The position numbers and the translations under genes were made by a program. From positions 248,001 to 312,000 of the forward strand of contig JAJFJU010000010.1 in NCBI GenBank assembly GCA_021773645.1: a DNA stretch of 64,000 nt, in the 5' to 3' direction. The notes beneath the pieces were generated by a model. That model was not told the DNA's origin and made no database searches. It was given only the letters and a program-made list of their open reading frames with translations. Shown piece after piece: positions 18,249 through 26,468 of the stretch. Source of the stretch: Gammaproteobacteria bacterium. Its GTDB lineage: Bacteria > Pseudomonadota > Gammaproteobacteria > HK1. The first letter of the stretch is position 1; each line of letters starts with the position of its first letter.

Positions 18249-19581
18249 CTGAGAGATCCCCACGAATTAACATTCGACTCCCTCGTTGCCAACGATTTCC
18301 CGTAACGTCTTCGCGGCCCATAAGAGCTCCTCTTTAGAGAGCACCACGCGGCTATCGTTAATCACCTTCAGCCCAATAAAGATTGTCGATAACACCCGTC
18401 GTTTGCGTACCGTATTGGCTTGATATTGGCGAGCCTGCCCGGTCAGTTCAGTGGCCTTGCCTAACAACCAGATGATGAATAAAGCGAGGTGGCCAATCAG
18501 CAGCAATGCAGCAATCCGCTCAGTGGTATAAGAGCGGCTCAGTTCGAATCCCAAACCATACTGGCTGCTTTTAATATCCCGAAAGGCCTCTTCAATCTGC
18601 ATGCGTGTGGCATAGAGCGTCACCACCCGTTTTGCGAGTTTCAAAATACTTGGTAGAGAGGTTGCCAGTAGCCAGGGTTCACGTTCGCGAGCACTATGGA
18701 CCTGACTGTGTTTACATCGTGCCCGCTCGCCGAACTGAGTAACACGCATACGCCCCTTGGGCCTCGCCTTATAAAGCACCAGTTGGCAGTCAATCGGATT
18801 GGAGCGGGTCAGGCTGACTGTTCCCAAGTTCTTGGCATGACGACGGGCTCTGATATATAAGGATTTACAAGGGAGCCAGCCAACCTCTTTCGACTGTTGC
18901 ACGTAGGTCCGATTGCGTACCCTGCCCACCCAATTCCAGCCCATCTGTTCCACCAGCCTAAACCACGGCGTCTGAAAACCTGCATCCGTGACCAGTATCG
19001 GGCAACAGCCTGTCGCCAGCATCGCCTTCAAACGCTGAAGAAAACGCCGATGGGTTTTTGGTTTCTCCTTACTGTCCAAGCGATGCACCTCTTCATACAC
19101 GGTCAGTGAACGACCGCCTACCGGCGTTGATGCACGTAACAAAAAGTGACGTTTGGCACCATCCAGATCCGACCAGTCCACCAAAATAACCGGTCGCTGA
19201 CTGCTGCCAATAATACCCAGTGCCATACCCGCATAGAGAGTGCTACATTCCGTCTGAAAGTATCGGTTTGATAGCAAGCGATCAGCACGCTTGATGCAAT
19301 GCTTTTCCTTAGCCTGGCTCTCTATTGACCGTCCCAGACCGGTCACGCTCAACGTGCCCCCGGTCATCGCCGCATACACCACAGCATCCAGCGCACCGCG
19401 ACGATTTGCGTGCATTGATGGACAAATACTTTTCAGGGTTCTGTGTAATACTCGGCTTGCATGCATGGTGTGATCTCACGTTGGCTTTAGACTCCTCGTT
19501 TGATCGTTAAGCACCATGTATGTTCCTTTCTTTTCGACTTAATTGTTTGTTTTATCTAATCAATTCGTGGGGATGCCTCAG
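18249..19581 (-). mobile_element. Complete IS4-family insertion sequence (about 1333 bp)
   Basis: Imperfect inverted repeats of 21 bases (18 matches) lie at 18249-18269 and, on the other strand, 19581-19561. Both contain the perfect block ATCCCCACGAATT. One transposase gene fills the element. CAGACT occurs immediately left (18243-18248) and three bases beyond the right repeat (19585-19590); this may be the target duplication if the right end includes three extra bases. The left copy includes the last two bases of the IS3 element plus its GAC duplication, which implies that the IS4 arrived after the IS3. Confidence 0.8.
18267..19466 (-). CDS. IS4-family transposase
   Basis: A 399-residue DDE transposase. 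The catalytic residues lie in VDWSDLD (first Asp), LVTDAGFQTPW (second Asp) and the Y-x2-R-x3-E-x6-K signature YATRMQIEEAFRDIK, diagnostic for the IS4 family. The frame is complete from ATG 19466 to a stop inside the left terminal repeat. No frameshift is seen, so it could be functional. It is transcribed toward the IS3 element. Confidence 0.94.
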   Translation of the reverse strand: MHASRVLHRTLKSICPSMHANRRGALDAVVYAAMTGGTLSVTGLGRSIESQAKEKHCIKRADRLLSNRYFQTECSTLYAGMALGIIGSSQRPVILVDWSDLDGAKRHFLLRASTPVGGRSLTVYEEVHRLDSKEKPKTHRRFLQRLKAMLATGCCPILVTDAGFQTPWFRLVEQMGWNWVGRVRNRTYVQQSKEVGWLPCKSLYIRARRHAKNLGTVSLTRSNPIDCQLVLYKARPKGRMRVTQFGERARCKHSQVHSAREREPWLLATSLPSILKLAKRVVTLYATRMQIEEAFRDIKSSQYGLGFELSRSYTTERIAALLLIGHLALFIIWLLGKATELTGQARQYQANTVRKRRVLSTIFIGLKVINDSRVVLSKEELLWAAKTLREIVGNEGVEC

Positions 19582-19596
19582 GGACAGACTACGGTT

Positions 19597-20113
19597 TCAG
19601 CTCGTCACCCTCCCAACGAACATACCCAGTGACACAGGCTTTTTCCGCTTCCGCGGCCGCCCCGATTTTCCTGGCGTCACCCGCCGGCCCAACGCGCCAC
19701 TAACCTGCACCTGGAATTGTGGACTGCCCAAGGCGTAGTTGCCGTTCGTCGCGGTGCGAATCTCATCGACCATCTCCGGATCCCGCTGGTAGCGGAATAA
19801 CTCCCGGTATGCGGCTTGTCGAGCCTCGTTGTTGCCACCCAAAGCGGTATAGAGCGGGTGAGGCGTCAATAAGGTAGAAGACTCGCCCTGCGCGTTGGCG
19901 CGGTAGCTCGACCAGGGATACTCGGCTGGATGCCTGAGCATGTCCGCACGGATAGGATTGAGCTCAATGTAACGGTGGCAGCGTAAGCTTCCCCGTCAAG
20001 GCGACAGTCCAAAAATAGTCTTCATCAGCGAAGAAACACGCTTGGCGATTGTTGCCGCGCTGAATCAGGTGGAGCGGTATACCGGGAAGGGTGATGCGTG
20101 GCCGTTTTGGCAT
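19597..20113 (-). pseudogene. REP-associated tyrosine transposase (Y1_Tnp), internally deleted
   Basis: The N-terminal part (MPKRPRITLPGIPLHLIQRG..., from ATG 20113) and the C-terminal part (RYIELNPIRADMLRHPAEYP, then SSYRAN) belong to the same RAYT family protein but lie in different frames. They are joined where FFADEDYFWTVAL runs straight into the RYIELNP block. The missing middle (roughly 60-70 residues) includes the His-hydrophobic-His metal site and the catalytic Tyr, so the gene is dead. The C-terminus (GRPRKRKKPVSL) is basic. A shorter, older copy of the same family lies at 16855-16965 in the same orientation. Confidence 0.85.
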
Positions 20114-20188
20114 TTGGAGCTCATCCTTGATCGAAATAGCTGGCAAGCTATCAGAAAAGTCGTGGTCTTTCCCCGGATTTGCCACTCA

Positions 20189-21475
20189 CTACTTACCATC
20201 GTCGGGCACGTGAAAGCCTAGCCAGAGCCGTTTGTCTTTATCGAGCCTGAGTAATTCCTGCTCGCGCAGGTGACGCAGGTCGCGTTGCCTGGTCTTGTCA
20301 GTGAGGCGGGTGTAAAGCGCTAGATACCATGGGGCGCGACGCAATTTGTGGAGTGATACGGGTTGGCCTGTGGTCAGAATCTGGGTGGCGATGGCGTACT
20401 GGCGAGCATTGATCTGCTTTTCGTCGTGCCGGTGTTTCAGTTCATTCTGGAACAGCAATATGGTCACCATACGGTTAACGCGGCTGTGCAGATCGTTAAG
20501 ACTGGCCAGCATGCCTTCCAGAAAAAAAGCGATAAATTCCGTATTCGGGTTTGGTTTCCCGTTGGCCGCTGCCTTGCGGCTTTTGTTGATCAGGGCGAAA
20601 TAACGATCGATATGGGCAAAGTAATAGCGCGCCTGGGCAAAGGGTGCGTACTGGAAGCCTGCATGTTGCAAAATTGTAGCCTCAAGCACACGTCCGACAC
20701 GGCCATTGCCATCCCAAAAGGGATGAATCAACTCGTAGTAGTAGTGGAGCAGGGGTGCTCGGATTAGCGCCGGAATGTTTCTATTGACGAGTTCCTCATG
20801 CCAATCGATTAGTGCTTCAAGCAGCAGGTGAATATCGCCTCCATACTGGGGTGGTTTGTAGCGGCCACCATGGGCCTGATCGCCGACGTGAGTGACGATA
20901 CCCTTTGGATTGTCACGCAATTGCCCGGGCCGGTTGTACTCGTGGGGAATGTCTTGAGTGATGGCTGCATGTATTGCCTGAATGAATGGTAAGTCCAGGT
21001 GCCAGTCACTGCCGATTGGCTGCCGGGACAAATCGTAGGCGGCCTTGAGGTTTAGTGCTCGTCGCTGTTCGATATCTCGAACCTGTGCTGGATCCAGTTC
21101 CAGGGCTTGCTGGGTTTCTTCCTCGGACAGGGTGCCACCTTCGATACTGTTCGTGCCGAAGATGCTGGTAACTACGACCTCCTTTTCAAGCTGCTTGGCT
21201 ACTTGTGCAAGTGGTGAGCTTTTGAAACGTCGGTGGGCATCACTCACCCGAAGATAGAGGGTGTCAATGGCCTTGGTATCAATACCCATTTGCATCCGAA
21301 AAGGCCCGAAACGAGCTGTTTCGATCTCCATACGATGTTCAATGAGTTCAAATAACACTTTATTTTCCCTATTAAATGTCCATGCGGTTATATATGCATC
21401 ATCATGAAAGTTATTAAGATTTATAGCACGCGATGGATTTAATGTCTCGAATAATGTCCGAGTTGGGGGGCACAA
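20189..21475 (-). CDS. Fic-domain protein (class II, probable AMP-transferase)
   Basis: A 428-residue Fic protein. The catalytic core HPFWDGNGRVGR (His about 251) is canonical, so nucleotide transfer, usually AMP from ATP onto a target hydroxyl, is expected. An inhibitory helix upstream, TNSIEGG (Thr 108 to Glu 112-Gly 113), matches the class II (S/T)xxxE(G/N) motif that blocks ATP binding in cis. The C-terminal third looks like a winged-helix region (ARQYAIATQIL...RQRDLRHLREQELL). The first 47 residues are coded by AT-rich DNA and are not conserved in my view; Met 48 (ATG 21334) is an alternative start. Target unknown. It lies among mobile remnants and a HigA gene. Confidence 0.88.
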   Translation of the reverse strand: MCPPTRTLFETLNPSRAINLNNFHDDAYITAWTFNRENKVLFELIEHRMEIETARFGPFRMQMGIDTKAIDTLYLRVSDAHRRFKSSPLAQVAKQLEKEVVVTSIFGTNSIEGGTLSEEETQQALELDPAQVRDIEQRRALNLKAAYDLSRQPIGSDWHLDLPFIQAIHAAITQDIPHEYNRPGQLRDNPKGIVTHVGDQAHGGRYKPPQYGGDIHLLLEALIDWHEELVNRNIPALIRAPLLHYYYELIHPFWDGNGRVGRVLEATILQHAGFQYAPFAQARYYFAHIDRYFALINKSRKAAANGKPNPNTEFIAFFLEGMLASLNDLHSRVNRMVTILLFQNELKHRHDEKQINARQYAIATQILTTGQPVSLHKLRRAPWYLALYTRLTDKTRQRDLRHLREQELLRLDKDKRLWLGFHVPDDGK

Positions 21476-21686
21476 TACCTATTTCGACTGCAGGTACGCT
21501 GATGGGGGGGTGGGGAATGCAGCTAAGTCTTCGTAGGGGCAGCATAGCGTGGGGATGGAGCGCGCCCGCCATGCGTTGATTGCCCACAATCAGGGGACAT
21601 GATACTTAAAAATGGTCGCGCACGCGCTTGTAGGAAACCAGAAAACCCCGCTACAGTCCAAGTAGCTTAGCGGTAGTCCTGTTTAC

Positions 21687-21983
21687 TCACACAGCAAAAG
21701 AGATGCTCTCATAATTATCTGTATTTACTTCTCTTCGTGCCTTCCAGAGGTCGTAATTGTCTTGCATTAGTAACCAGCTTTCGGGAGATCGGCCGAGCAT
21801 TTTGGAGAGTTTTAGCGCCATTGCCGGGGAAATATCGGTCTTGCCATTAAGCAGACGGCTTATCAAGTCACCACTAACCTGCAACTTCCTGGATAGCTCG
21901 TTAGAATTAATATTGAATGGTTGCAGATGGACCTGCTTGATAAAAGCACCCGGGTGCATAGGGGCGTGTTGTTGGATGGCCAT
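21687..21983 (-). CDS. higA: HigA-family antitoxin (XRE, HTH)
   Basis: A 98-residue HigA-type antitoxin. The family opening MHPGAFIKQVHLQPFNIN is followed by a helix-turn-helix (SNELSRKLQVSGDLISRLLNG) and the HigA block ISPAMALKLSKMLG then SPESWLLMQ. It should bind operator DNA and, if present, neutralise a HigB mRNA interferase. Its ATG overlaps the stop of the toxin reading frame (TAATG), the usual toxin-first operon layout. Only the C-terminal part of that toxin remains, so this may now be an orphan antitoxin. Confidence 0.9.
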   Translation of the reverse strand: MAIQQHAPMHPGAFIKQVHLQPFNINSNELSRKLQVSGDLISRLLNGKTDISPAMALKLSKMLGRSPESWLLMQDNYDLWKARREVNTDNYESISFAV

Positions 21984-22168
21984 TAGTGGTAGTCCTCGTG
22001 GTTCACGATGTAGGCGTGGCCGTCTGTAAATTCAAATGCTATCCACCAATTGCCGCTGAGGTTAATAGCCCACGAGCCTGCATATTTTCCTATGCGACCG
22101 GCAAATTGGCTTGCCGGCTGTACCATCGAGTCGGCAGATGCTAGCGGCTCAACAGAAACTTGCTGTTT
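21983..22168 (-). pseudogene. higB: HigB toxin, C-terminal stub
   Basis: The frame is open for 61 codons after an in-frame TAA at 22171-22169. It encodes the HigB C-terminus: GSWAINLSGNWWIAFEF, then DGHAYIVNHEDYH at the stop, matching the family pattern G-x-W-[AS]-I-x-[VL]-[NS]-x-x-W-R-I-x-F ending in D-Y-H. The amino-terminal half is absent and no plausible ribosome site precedes the single internal ATG (about 22128). The catalytic basic residue usually found in GNWR is W-I here (GNWWI). I regard it as a broken toxin. Confidence 0.7.
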
Positions 22169-22200
22169 TTAGCTATGGCTTCTCCGTCCACCGCAGACGC

Positions 22201-23466
22201 TCAATTGTAAAGTTGCGATGCCGAGATGCGCTTTTCGATTACTTGCACGACTTTCTCGTATGCGGGTGAACCAATTTTTCCGTACTTTCGCTTGAACTCA
22301 CGCTCCGTCAAACCCTCTGGCAAATCCCGGATCTGAGGGATCAAATCGGTTTCAGTGATTGTCCCGGCCAGCTTGCGCTGCAGGCTCTTCGCGCTTGACG
22401 AAGATGCGACGGCAATTTCTCCTAACCGCGTTCCGGCGTTGTCCGCCAGCAAGTCCGTGAAGCTAAAACCGTTTCCGCCTTGGGAATCGTCCACTTCCTT
22501 GAACAGGCCGATTGCTTGAGACAAGGTCGTGCCGCTAGTGACCGCGAGGCCTGCCGACGTTAGGAAATGCTTCGGCAGGTCGTTTCTGCCATGTGATTTT
22601 ACTTTGACCCTTTTGGCCTTCTTCCAATTCTTCACGGCCGGAGCCAGCCGTTCCAGATTACGACCGTTGATGTAAGCCGACAACACCACCAGGGCGGCGC
22701 GATTGTCTTCGACAGGATCGCTACCGGCAGCGCGTTGCTGTGCAAATACAAAAACCGGTTGCACAATAGCCTCCAGAGAGGCGCGACGGCCCAATCTATT
22801 CACAATATTCGCTAATTCATGCTGAAAGACTCGCAGACGCTCCTGGTCTGCCCCACTGATCAGCGTTGAGCGCACCACTTTGATGATGTCACCATGCCAC
22901 TTGTAGGTGACGTCTAGACGTTGATCTGCCAACGTAATCTTCTGGATGACGTCTTTGGCATCTTCGTATCCCGGCTGCGAATAGAGATGGTCCAGCGATT
23001 TTTCCAAGACGAAGTCGGCAATCAGATTAGGCACCGGAATTTTTCCGAGCTCGAGATATCTGAAGCGCGGCAGAGTATCTGTTTCGCGCAGACCGACCTT
23101 AAAGTTCAGGTATTGGCCGAGCGGGGTCTTGGGAATCTTGACGCTGGCAACCATATCCATCCAACCACTTTGCACAAAAATCGCAGCAGAGCCGTCTATA
23201 ACGTTGAGCAAATAAACCGTGAGCAGTGTCAGGTCCTTCTCACTGAGCGAAACCGACTTGATATCACCTTCTTTGGCCTTACGAGGGTCGTGTTGCCTGG
23301 CGAGGTTCTTGGCCCTTTTGACCTGTGCTGGCGTAAGGGAAAATTGGGTTGATACCAAGGGTTTGTGTTCGATGCTGGCCACGACACTGGTCACGACGGC
23401 CCCTGCAATAATGAAGGGCGACAATATGATTAGCCAAAAGAACAGTTTGAATAAGCGTTTCATCAT
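22201..23466 (-). CDS. Unrecognised membrane-anchored protein
   Basis: I do not recognise this 421-residue protein. It has one N-terminal hydrophobic segment (about residues 6-30, FKLFFWLIILSPFIIAGAVV) preceded by MMKR, so it is probably anchored in the inner membrane with its body in the periplasm. The remainder is hydrophilic with many Arg and Lys residues, and shows no cofactor or nuclease motif I can name. Two adjacent Met codons (23466, 23463) could start it. Coding quality is good over the whole length and no frameshift is apparent. It closes the accessory stretch, 32 bases downstream of the higB stub region, and is not obviously in an operon. Confidence 0.7.
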   Translation of the reverse strand: MMKRLFKLFFWLIILSPFIIAGAVVTSVVASIEHKPLVSTQFSLTPAQVKRAKNLARQHDPRKAKEGDIKSVSLSEKDLTLLTVYLLNVIDGSAAIFVQSGWMDMVASVKIPKTPLGQYLNFKVGLRETDTLPRFRYLELGKIPVPNLIADFVLEKSLDHLYSQPGYEDAKDVIQKITLADQRLDVTYKWHGDIIKVVRSTLISGADQERLRVFQHELANIVNRLGRRASLEAIVQPVFVFAQQRAAGSDPVEDNRAALVVLSAYINGRNLERLAPAVKNWKKAKRVKVKSHGRNDLPKHFLTSAGLAVTSGTTLSQAIGLFKEVDDSQGGNGFSFTDLLADNAGTRLGEIAVASSSSAKSLQRKLAGTITETDLIPQIRDLPEGLTEREFKRKYGKIGSPAYEKVVQVIEKRISASQLYN

Positions 23467-23947
23467 CTCTCAATCGAATGGGGTTATGTTTGGCTGGTGC
23501 TCCTGACGACGGCAGTGGGTACTTGAACGATGATGGTAACAGGAAGGCATCTTTGAAAAGCGCGCCACCATGGTCAATCCGAGCAAGCTGACGGATGGGG
23601 TTGCGGTTCAGAACTGTGGCTCATGCCAAAACCGCGGCAAGTCGACCATGGCCAAAGGTGCGGGCTGGCCTGTGGGCTATCGACCTGGCAAGGCGTTGGA
23701 GAGCGACTACAGGTCCATTGAGCAAGGTTTAAGGAAGCTTTGGTTTATTCGTGAATCCGTATCTTGCAGAGTGCAACAAATTAACAATTCCCGGGTCCGA
23801 AGTTTCGGAGGTGCACGAAAACTCTCTTCTCTTGAGCGAGCATGCCCCCGCCTGTTGCCGAGAGTCCGGTGGCAGGCGCCTCAACTCCGGGGCTGACTTG
23901 GGTAGAGCTTGGCCCCCGTGTGGATAGTGCCGATAAGGAGGTAAACC
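23467..23947. other. Intergenic gap with no convincing gene
   Basis: About 480 bases between two divergent genes. A possible 108-codon plus-strand frame (23570-23896) has no family resemblance and no Shine-Dalgarno sequence. The gap contains one MITE end (23731-23767) and an imperfect hairpin around 23846-23880. The 3' edge carries the strong ribosome site of the following gene. Confidence 0.6.
23731..23767 (+). repeat. Solo end of the 160-bp MITE family
   Basis: These 37 bases match 59410-59446 at 31 positions (AAGGAAGCT, TATTCGTGAA and CGTAT blocks shared). No second inverted arm and no AATAGAACGACTATT core is found nearby, so this is a truncated copy. Confidence 0.6.
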
Positions 23948-24559
23948 GTGAGGGATGGCAAAAGTAATTCACCGCTAATCACGCGCCGTGCGTTAGTGCG
24001 CATGATGGGGGTCGGAGCGGGCGTGGCGACGGTAGGGATGGCAGGTGGGATCGGTGCAGTGAAAGCACAGCCACAGCCTTACGGTATTCTCGGGCAGATG
24101 GCGCCGGACATTGCGGCCAAATTTTGGATCGATCCGGCAGGCAAACCCACGACTTTCAACATGGCATCGATACGTGGAAAGTGGGTCTATCTCAAATGTT
24201 TTCAGAGTTGGTGCCCGGGTTGTCACCGCTATGGTTTTCCGACCCTAAAAAAAGTGGCGGATGCCTTCCTGGATGAAGATCGCTTCGTTGCGATCGGGGT
24301 GCAAACGGTGTTCGAGGGTTTCATGGTGAACACGGGTGGCAAGGTTCGGGATATTCAGCTTCAATATCAACTACCCATCATGATGGGTCATGACCCCGGT
24401 AGCCCGGAAAGTGGGCGGGGTTCTATCAATATGAGGCGTTTCCGCACCGGAGGTACGCCCTGGGTGGTGATCATTAACCCTTCAGGGCAGGTGGTGTACA
24501 ACGATTATCACATCAATGCGGATAAGTTGATTGAATATCTCCAAGCCAAATTTTCCTAA
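23948..24559 (+). CDS. Tat-exported thioredoxin-fold (TlpA/redoxin-like) protein
   Basis: A 203-residue protein starting at GTG 23948 behind an ideal AAGGAGGT (23935-23942). A twin-arginine leader (TRRALVRMMG followed by a Gly/Ala-rich hydrophobic stretch to KAQPQ) indicates export in folded form. The mature part has a thioredoxin fold: GKWVYLKCFQSWCPGCHRYG gives a WCPGC redox pair at about 92-96, and GGTPWVVIINPSG gives the cis-Pro loop. It is probably a periplasmic thiol oxidoreductase or peroxidase; the partner is unknown. Twin-arginine targeting is unusual for this fold unless a cofactor or a co-exported partner is involved (inference). Confidence 0.82.
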   Translation: MRDGKSNSPLITRRALVRMMGVGAGVATVGMAGGIGAVKAQPQPYGILGQMAPDIAAKFWIDPAGKPTTFNMASIRGKWVYLKCFQSWCPGCHRYGFPTLKKVADAFLDEDRFVAIGVQTVFEGFMVNTGGKVRDIQLQYQLPIMMGHDPGSPESGRGSINMRRFRTGGTPWVVIINPSGQVVYNDYHINADKLIEYLQAKFS

Positions 24560-24603
24560 GTGCATTTCATTTGGCTGTGTTGGGGGGATACGTTTCAGAT
24601 AGG

Positions 24604-24636
24604 CAAAAAAAAGCCCCGCCGGAGCGAGGCTTTTAG
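24604..24636 (-). terminator. Rho-independent terminator of the cold-shock gene
   Basis: On the minus strand AAAGCCTCGC, a four-base loop and GCGGGGCTTT form a stem with one G-T pair, followed by eight U. It lies 28 bases after the csp stop. It may also slow transcription from the thioredoxin-like gene, since the plus strand ends in four T. Confidence 0.85.
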
Positions 24637-24663
24637 GTACGACGTTAGAAAAGCCGGGTAGGC

Positions 24664-24867
24664 TTATTCGGCAACGACGTTAGTGGCGCTCAAGCCTTTG
24701 GGTCCACGCTCGGTGTCAAAAGTCACCTGCTGGCCCTCGGACAGGGACTTAAAGCCGCTGGCCTGGATGGCACTATGATGAACAAACACATCATCGCTGC
24801 CGTCGGAGGGGGCAATAAATCCAAAGCCCTTGGAATCGTTAAACCACTTGACTGTACCTGTAGCCAT
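24664..24867 (-). CDS. Cold-shock protein, CspA family
   Basis: A 67-residue single-stranded nucleic-acid-binding protein. RNP1 (KGFGFIA) and RNP2 (DVFVHHSAI) lie in a complete CSD beta-barrel, [17 protein letters not shown] to SATNVVAE, the normal family length. GAGGT precedes the ATG by 8 bases. About 150 bases upstream contain no other gene, so a long 5' leader, as in regulated csp genes, is possible but not shown. A strong terminator follows. Confidence 0.97.
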   Translation of the reverse strand: MATGTVKWFNDSKGFGFIAPSDGSDDVFVHHSAIQASGFKSLSEGQQVTFDTERGPKGLSATNVVAE

Positions 24868-25158
24868 TCTGAATTACCTCATATTAATGAATTGTGTTTT
24901 AGCAGGCAGATTTGTCTGGAAATAACGGAAGGGTCTACTGCAATTCATTGCTGAGGAACTACCGAAACGACTACAAATACTGCTACTGAGACGGACCGTA
25001 TACTATCTTTTGACTAGAATCCACATGTTTTTCAGGGGAATTGCTGTTGAAACTGCAATTTAGCGGGGGAAAATCGGAAATGGCAGGCGTCGTTAGCCAA
25101 GAGGTTGAATCAGGTGGATTTCTCTTTGGGCCAATACTCGTATCAATACCAATTCCAT

Positions 25159-26412
25159 CTACGGGCCCAATCGACGCTTTACCAAGTCGATATGTTGGCG
25201 TAGATCGTAGAGTTGGCCAGCGAAGGATAACGGGACGTGTACTTTGGCGACCTCAAGCTCCAATGCCTCGGCACGCTGCCTCAACGTGATGTTGTCGGCT
25301 CCCGCTTGAGCGCTGGCTAAATCAATATCGCGCAATGATTGATACCAGCGATAAATACGGGAGCGCATGCGCCAGGTGTATAGCGGCGGCATGATTTTTA
25401 TCAGCGGAATCATCAGCATCAGCAGTGGTAGCAGCATTACTTTTAGCCGATCGAGCCCGGTGGCGGCCCAGAAGGGGAGGTAGCGTTGCAACAGCGGCGG
25501 GCCGTGTTTATAGAAGCGCCGCGCCTCGGGGCTGACTGGATATTCCGCAAAGTCTGCATTGGGAAACTCTCCAGTGTGTTCAAACCATCCGCCACTCTGA
25601 TGCACCTCACTAGCTGCTTGCAGCAAAAGATCCTGCAGGGCCGGGTGCAGGTTCTCACGGACTACAAGATTGGCTGTGGCGGCGATCAGGGTCTTGTCTT
25701 GGGTCGGTAAATCCTCCGCCATGGCCACCATGCCGCGTGGCAGGGTGACGCGGGAGAGATAGGGTAGGCGACGCGTATAGGCCTCGGCTCGCTGGAAGCT
25801 AAACAGCGTGAGATTTTGATCGCGTAGCAGGGTGCGGATGAGGGGTGATTGAGGCGAGGCGACGAAGAACGCCACATCGACCTCGCCGGCGACCAGAGCC
25901 TGGTGCGCGGCCTTACCACCTAGCGGTTGTAAGGCGACATCGGCCAGTAGTTCGTTGTCTTCCAACAAGCGCAAAGCCAGGGCACGGGTGCCGCTGCCAG
26001 AGGAACCTACCGCCAGCCGCTTACCGGCCAGATCGGGTAGTAGCTTAATCTCCTTATCACGGTAAAAAATCCATAAGGGTTCCAGATATAGGCTGCCGAG
26101 AGACAGCAAATCGCCACCATCAGTGTTATCCACGCCACCCTGTATTAGGGCAACATCGGCCTCATCAGCGCGCAGTCGTTTAAGGTTTTGCACCGAGCCG
26201 GCGCTGGGCTGGAGTATCACCTCGATGCCACGTTTAGCCAGAATGTCCCGGTAGCGTTGGGCGAAGGCCTGGTAGGCGCCGCCAGCGGAACCACTGGATA
26301 AGCGAAACTGATTTGGCGGCGCTGGATCAACAAACTGATAGGCTAATAAAAAGCCTGCTACGGTCAATACGATGGCCGGCAGGGTCATGCTCCAGCTAGA
26401 TTTCTTATCCAT
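25159..26412 (-). CDS. TAXI-family TRAP transporter solute-binding protein
   Basis: A 417-residue protein of the TAXI group. It has an N-terminal hydrophobic anchor (about 10-27), then the family opening FRLSSGSAGGAYQAFAQRY, the middle block LAGKRLAVGSSGSGTRALA, and VDVAFFVASP. A second hydrophobic stretch at about 325-345 (LKVMLLPLLMLMIPLIKIMPP) and a coiled tail suggest it is tethered at both ends, which differs from classical soluble receptors. No TAXI-type fused permease (DctQM) adjoins; the DctQM pair 3 kb upstream has its own DctP. It is the last gene of the minus-strand run beginning at arsR, 56 bases after fghA. Confidence 0.85.
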   Translation of the reverse strand: MDKKSSWSMTLPAIVLTVAGFLLAYQFVDPAPPNQFRLSSGSAGGAYQAFAQRYRDILAKRGIEVILQPSAGSVQNLKRLRADEADVALIQGGVDNTDGGDLLSLGSLYLEPLWIFYRDKEIKLLPDLAGKRLAVGSSGSGTRALALRLLEDNELLADVALQPLGGKAAHQALVAGEVDVAFFVASPQSPLIRTLLRDQNLTLFSFQRAEAYTRRLPYLSRVTLPRGMVAMAEDLPTQDKTLIAATANLVVRENLHPALQDLLLQAASEVHQSGGWFEHTGEFPNADFAEYPVSPEARRFYKHGPPLLQRYLPFWAATGLDRLKVMLLPLLMLMIPLIKIMPPLYTWRMRSRIYRWYQSLRDIDLASAQAGADNITLRQRAEALELEVAKVHVPLSFAGQLYDLRQHIDLVKRRLGP

Positions 26413-26468
26413 AGTGGGTCATTTCTTTGTCCCGCTTGTATCTGGGCGGGTAGTGCTCTTGAGACAAC

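Noticed and set aside
20189-22171. Fic and HigA as one toxin-antitoxin pair
   Set aside because: The Fic protein carries its own inhibitory motif (TNSIEG), and higA overlaps a higB remnant, so they belong to different systems; about 210 bases separate them.
23570-23896. 108-codon plus-strand frame in the 23.5-23.9 kb gap
   Set aside because: No Shine-Dalgarno sequence, no domain, and overlaps a MITE end.
6834-23947. CRISPR array in the defence island
   Set aside because: No regularly spaced direct repeats or cas genes were seen.
25041-25289. 82-codon plus-strand frame upstream of the cold-shock gene
   Set aside because: Overlaps the 3' end of the TAXI gene and lacks family resemblance.
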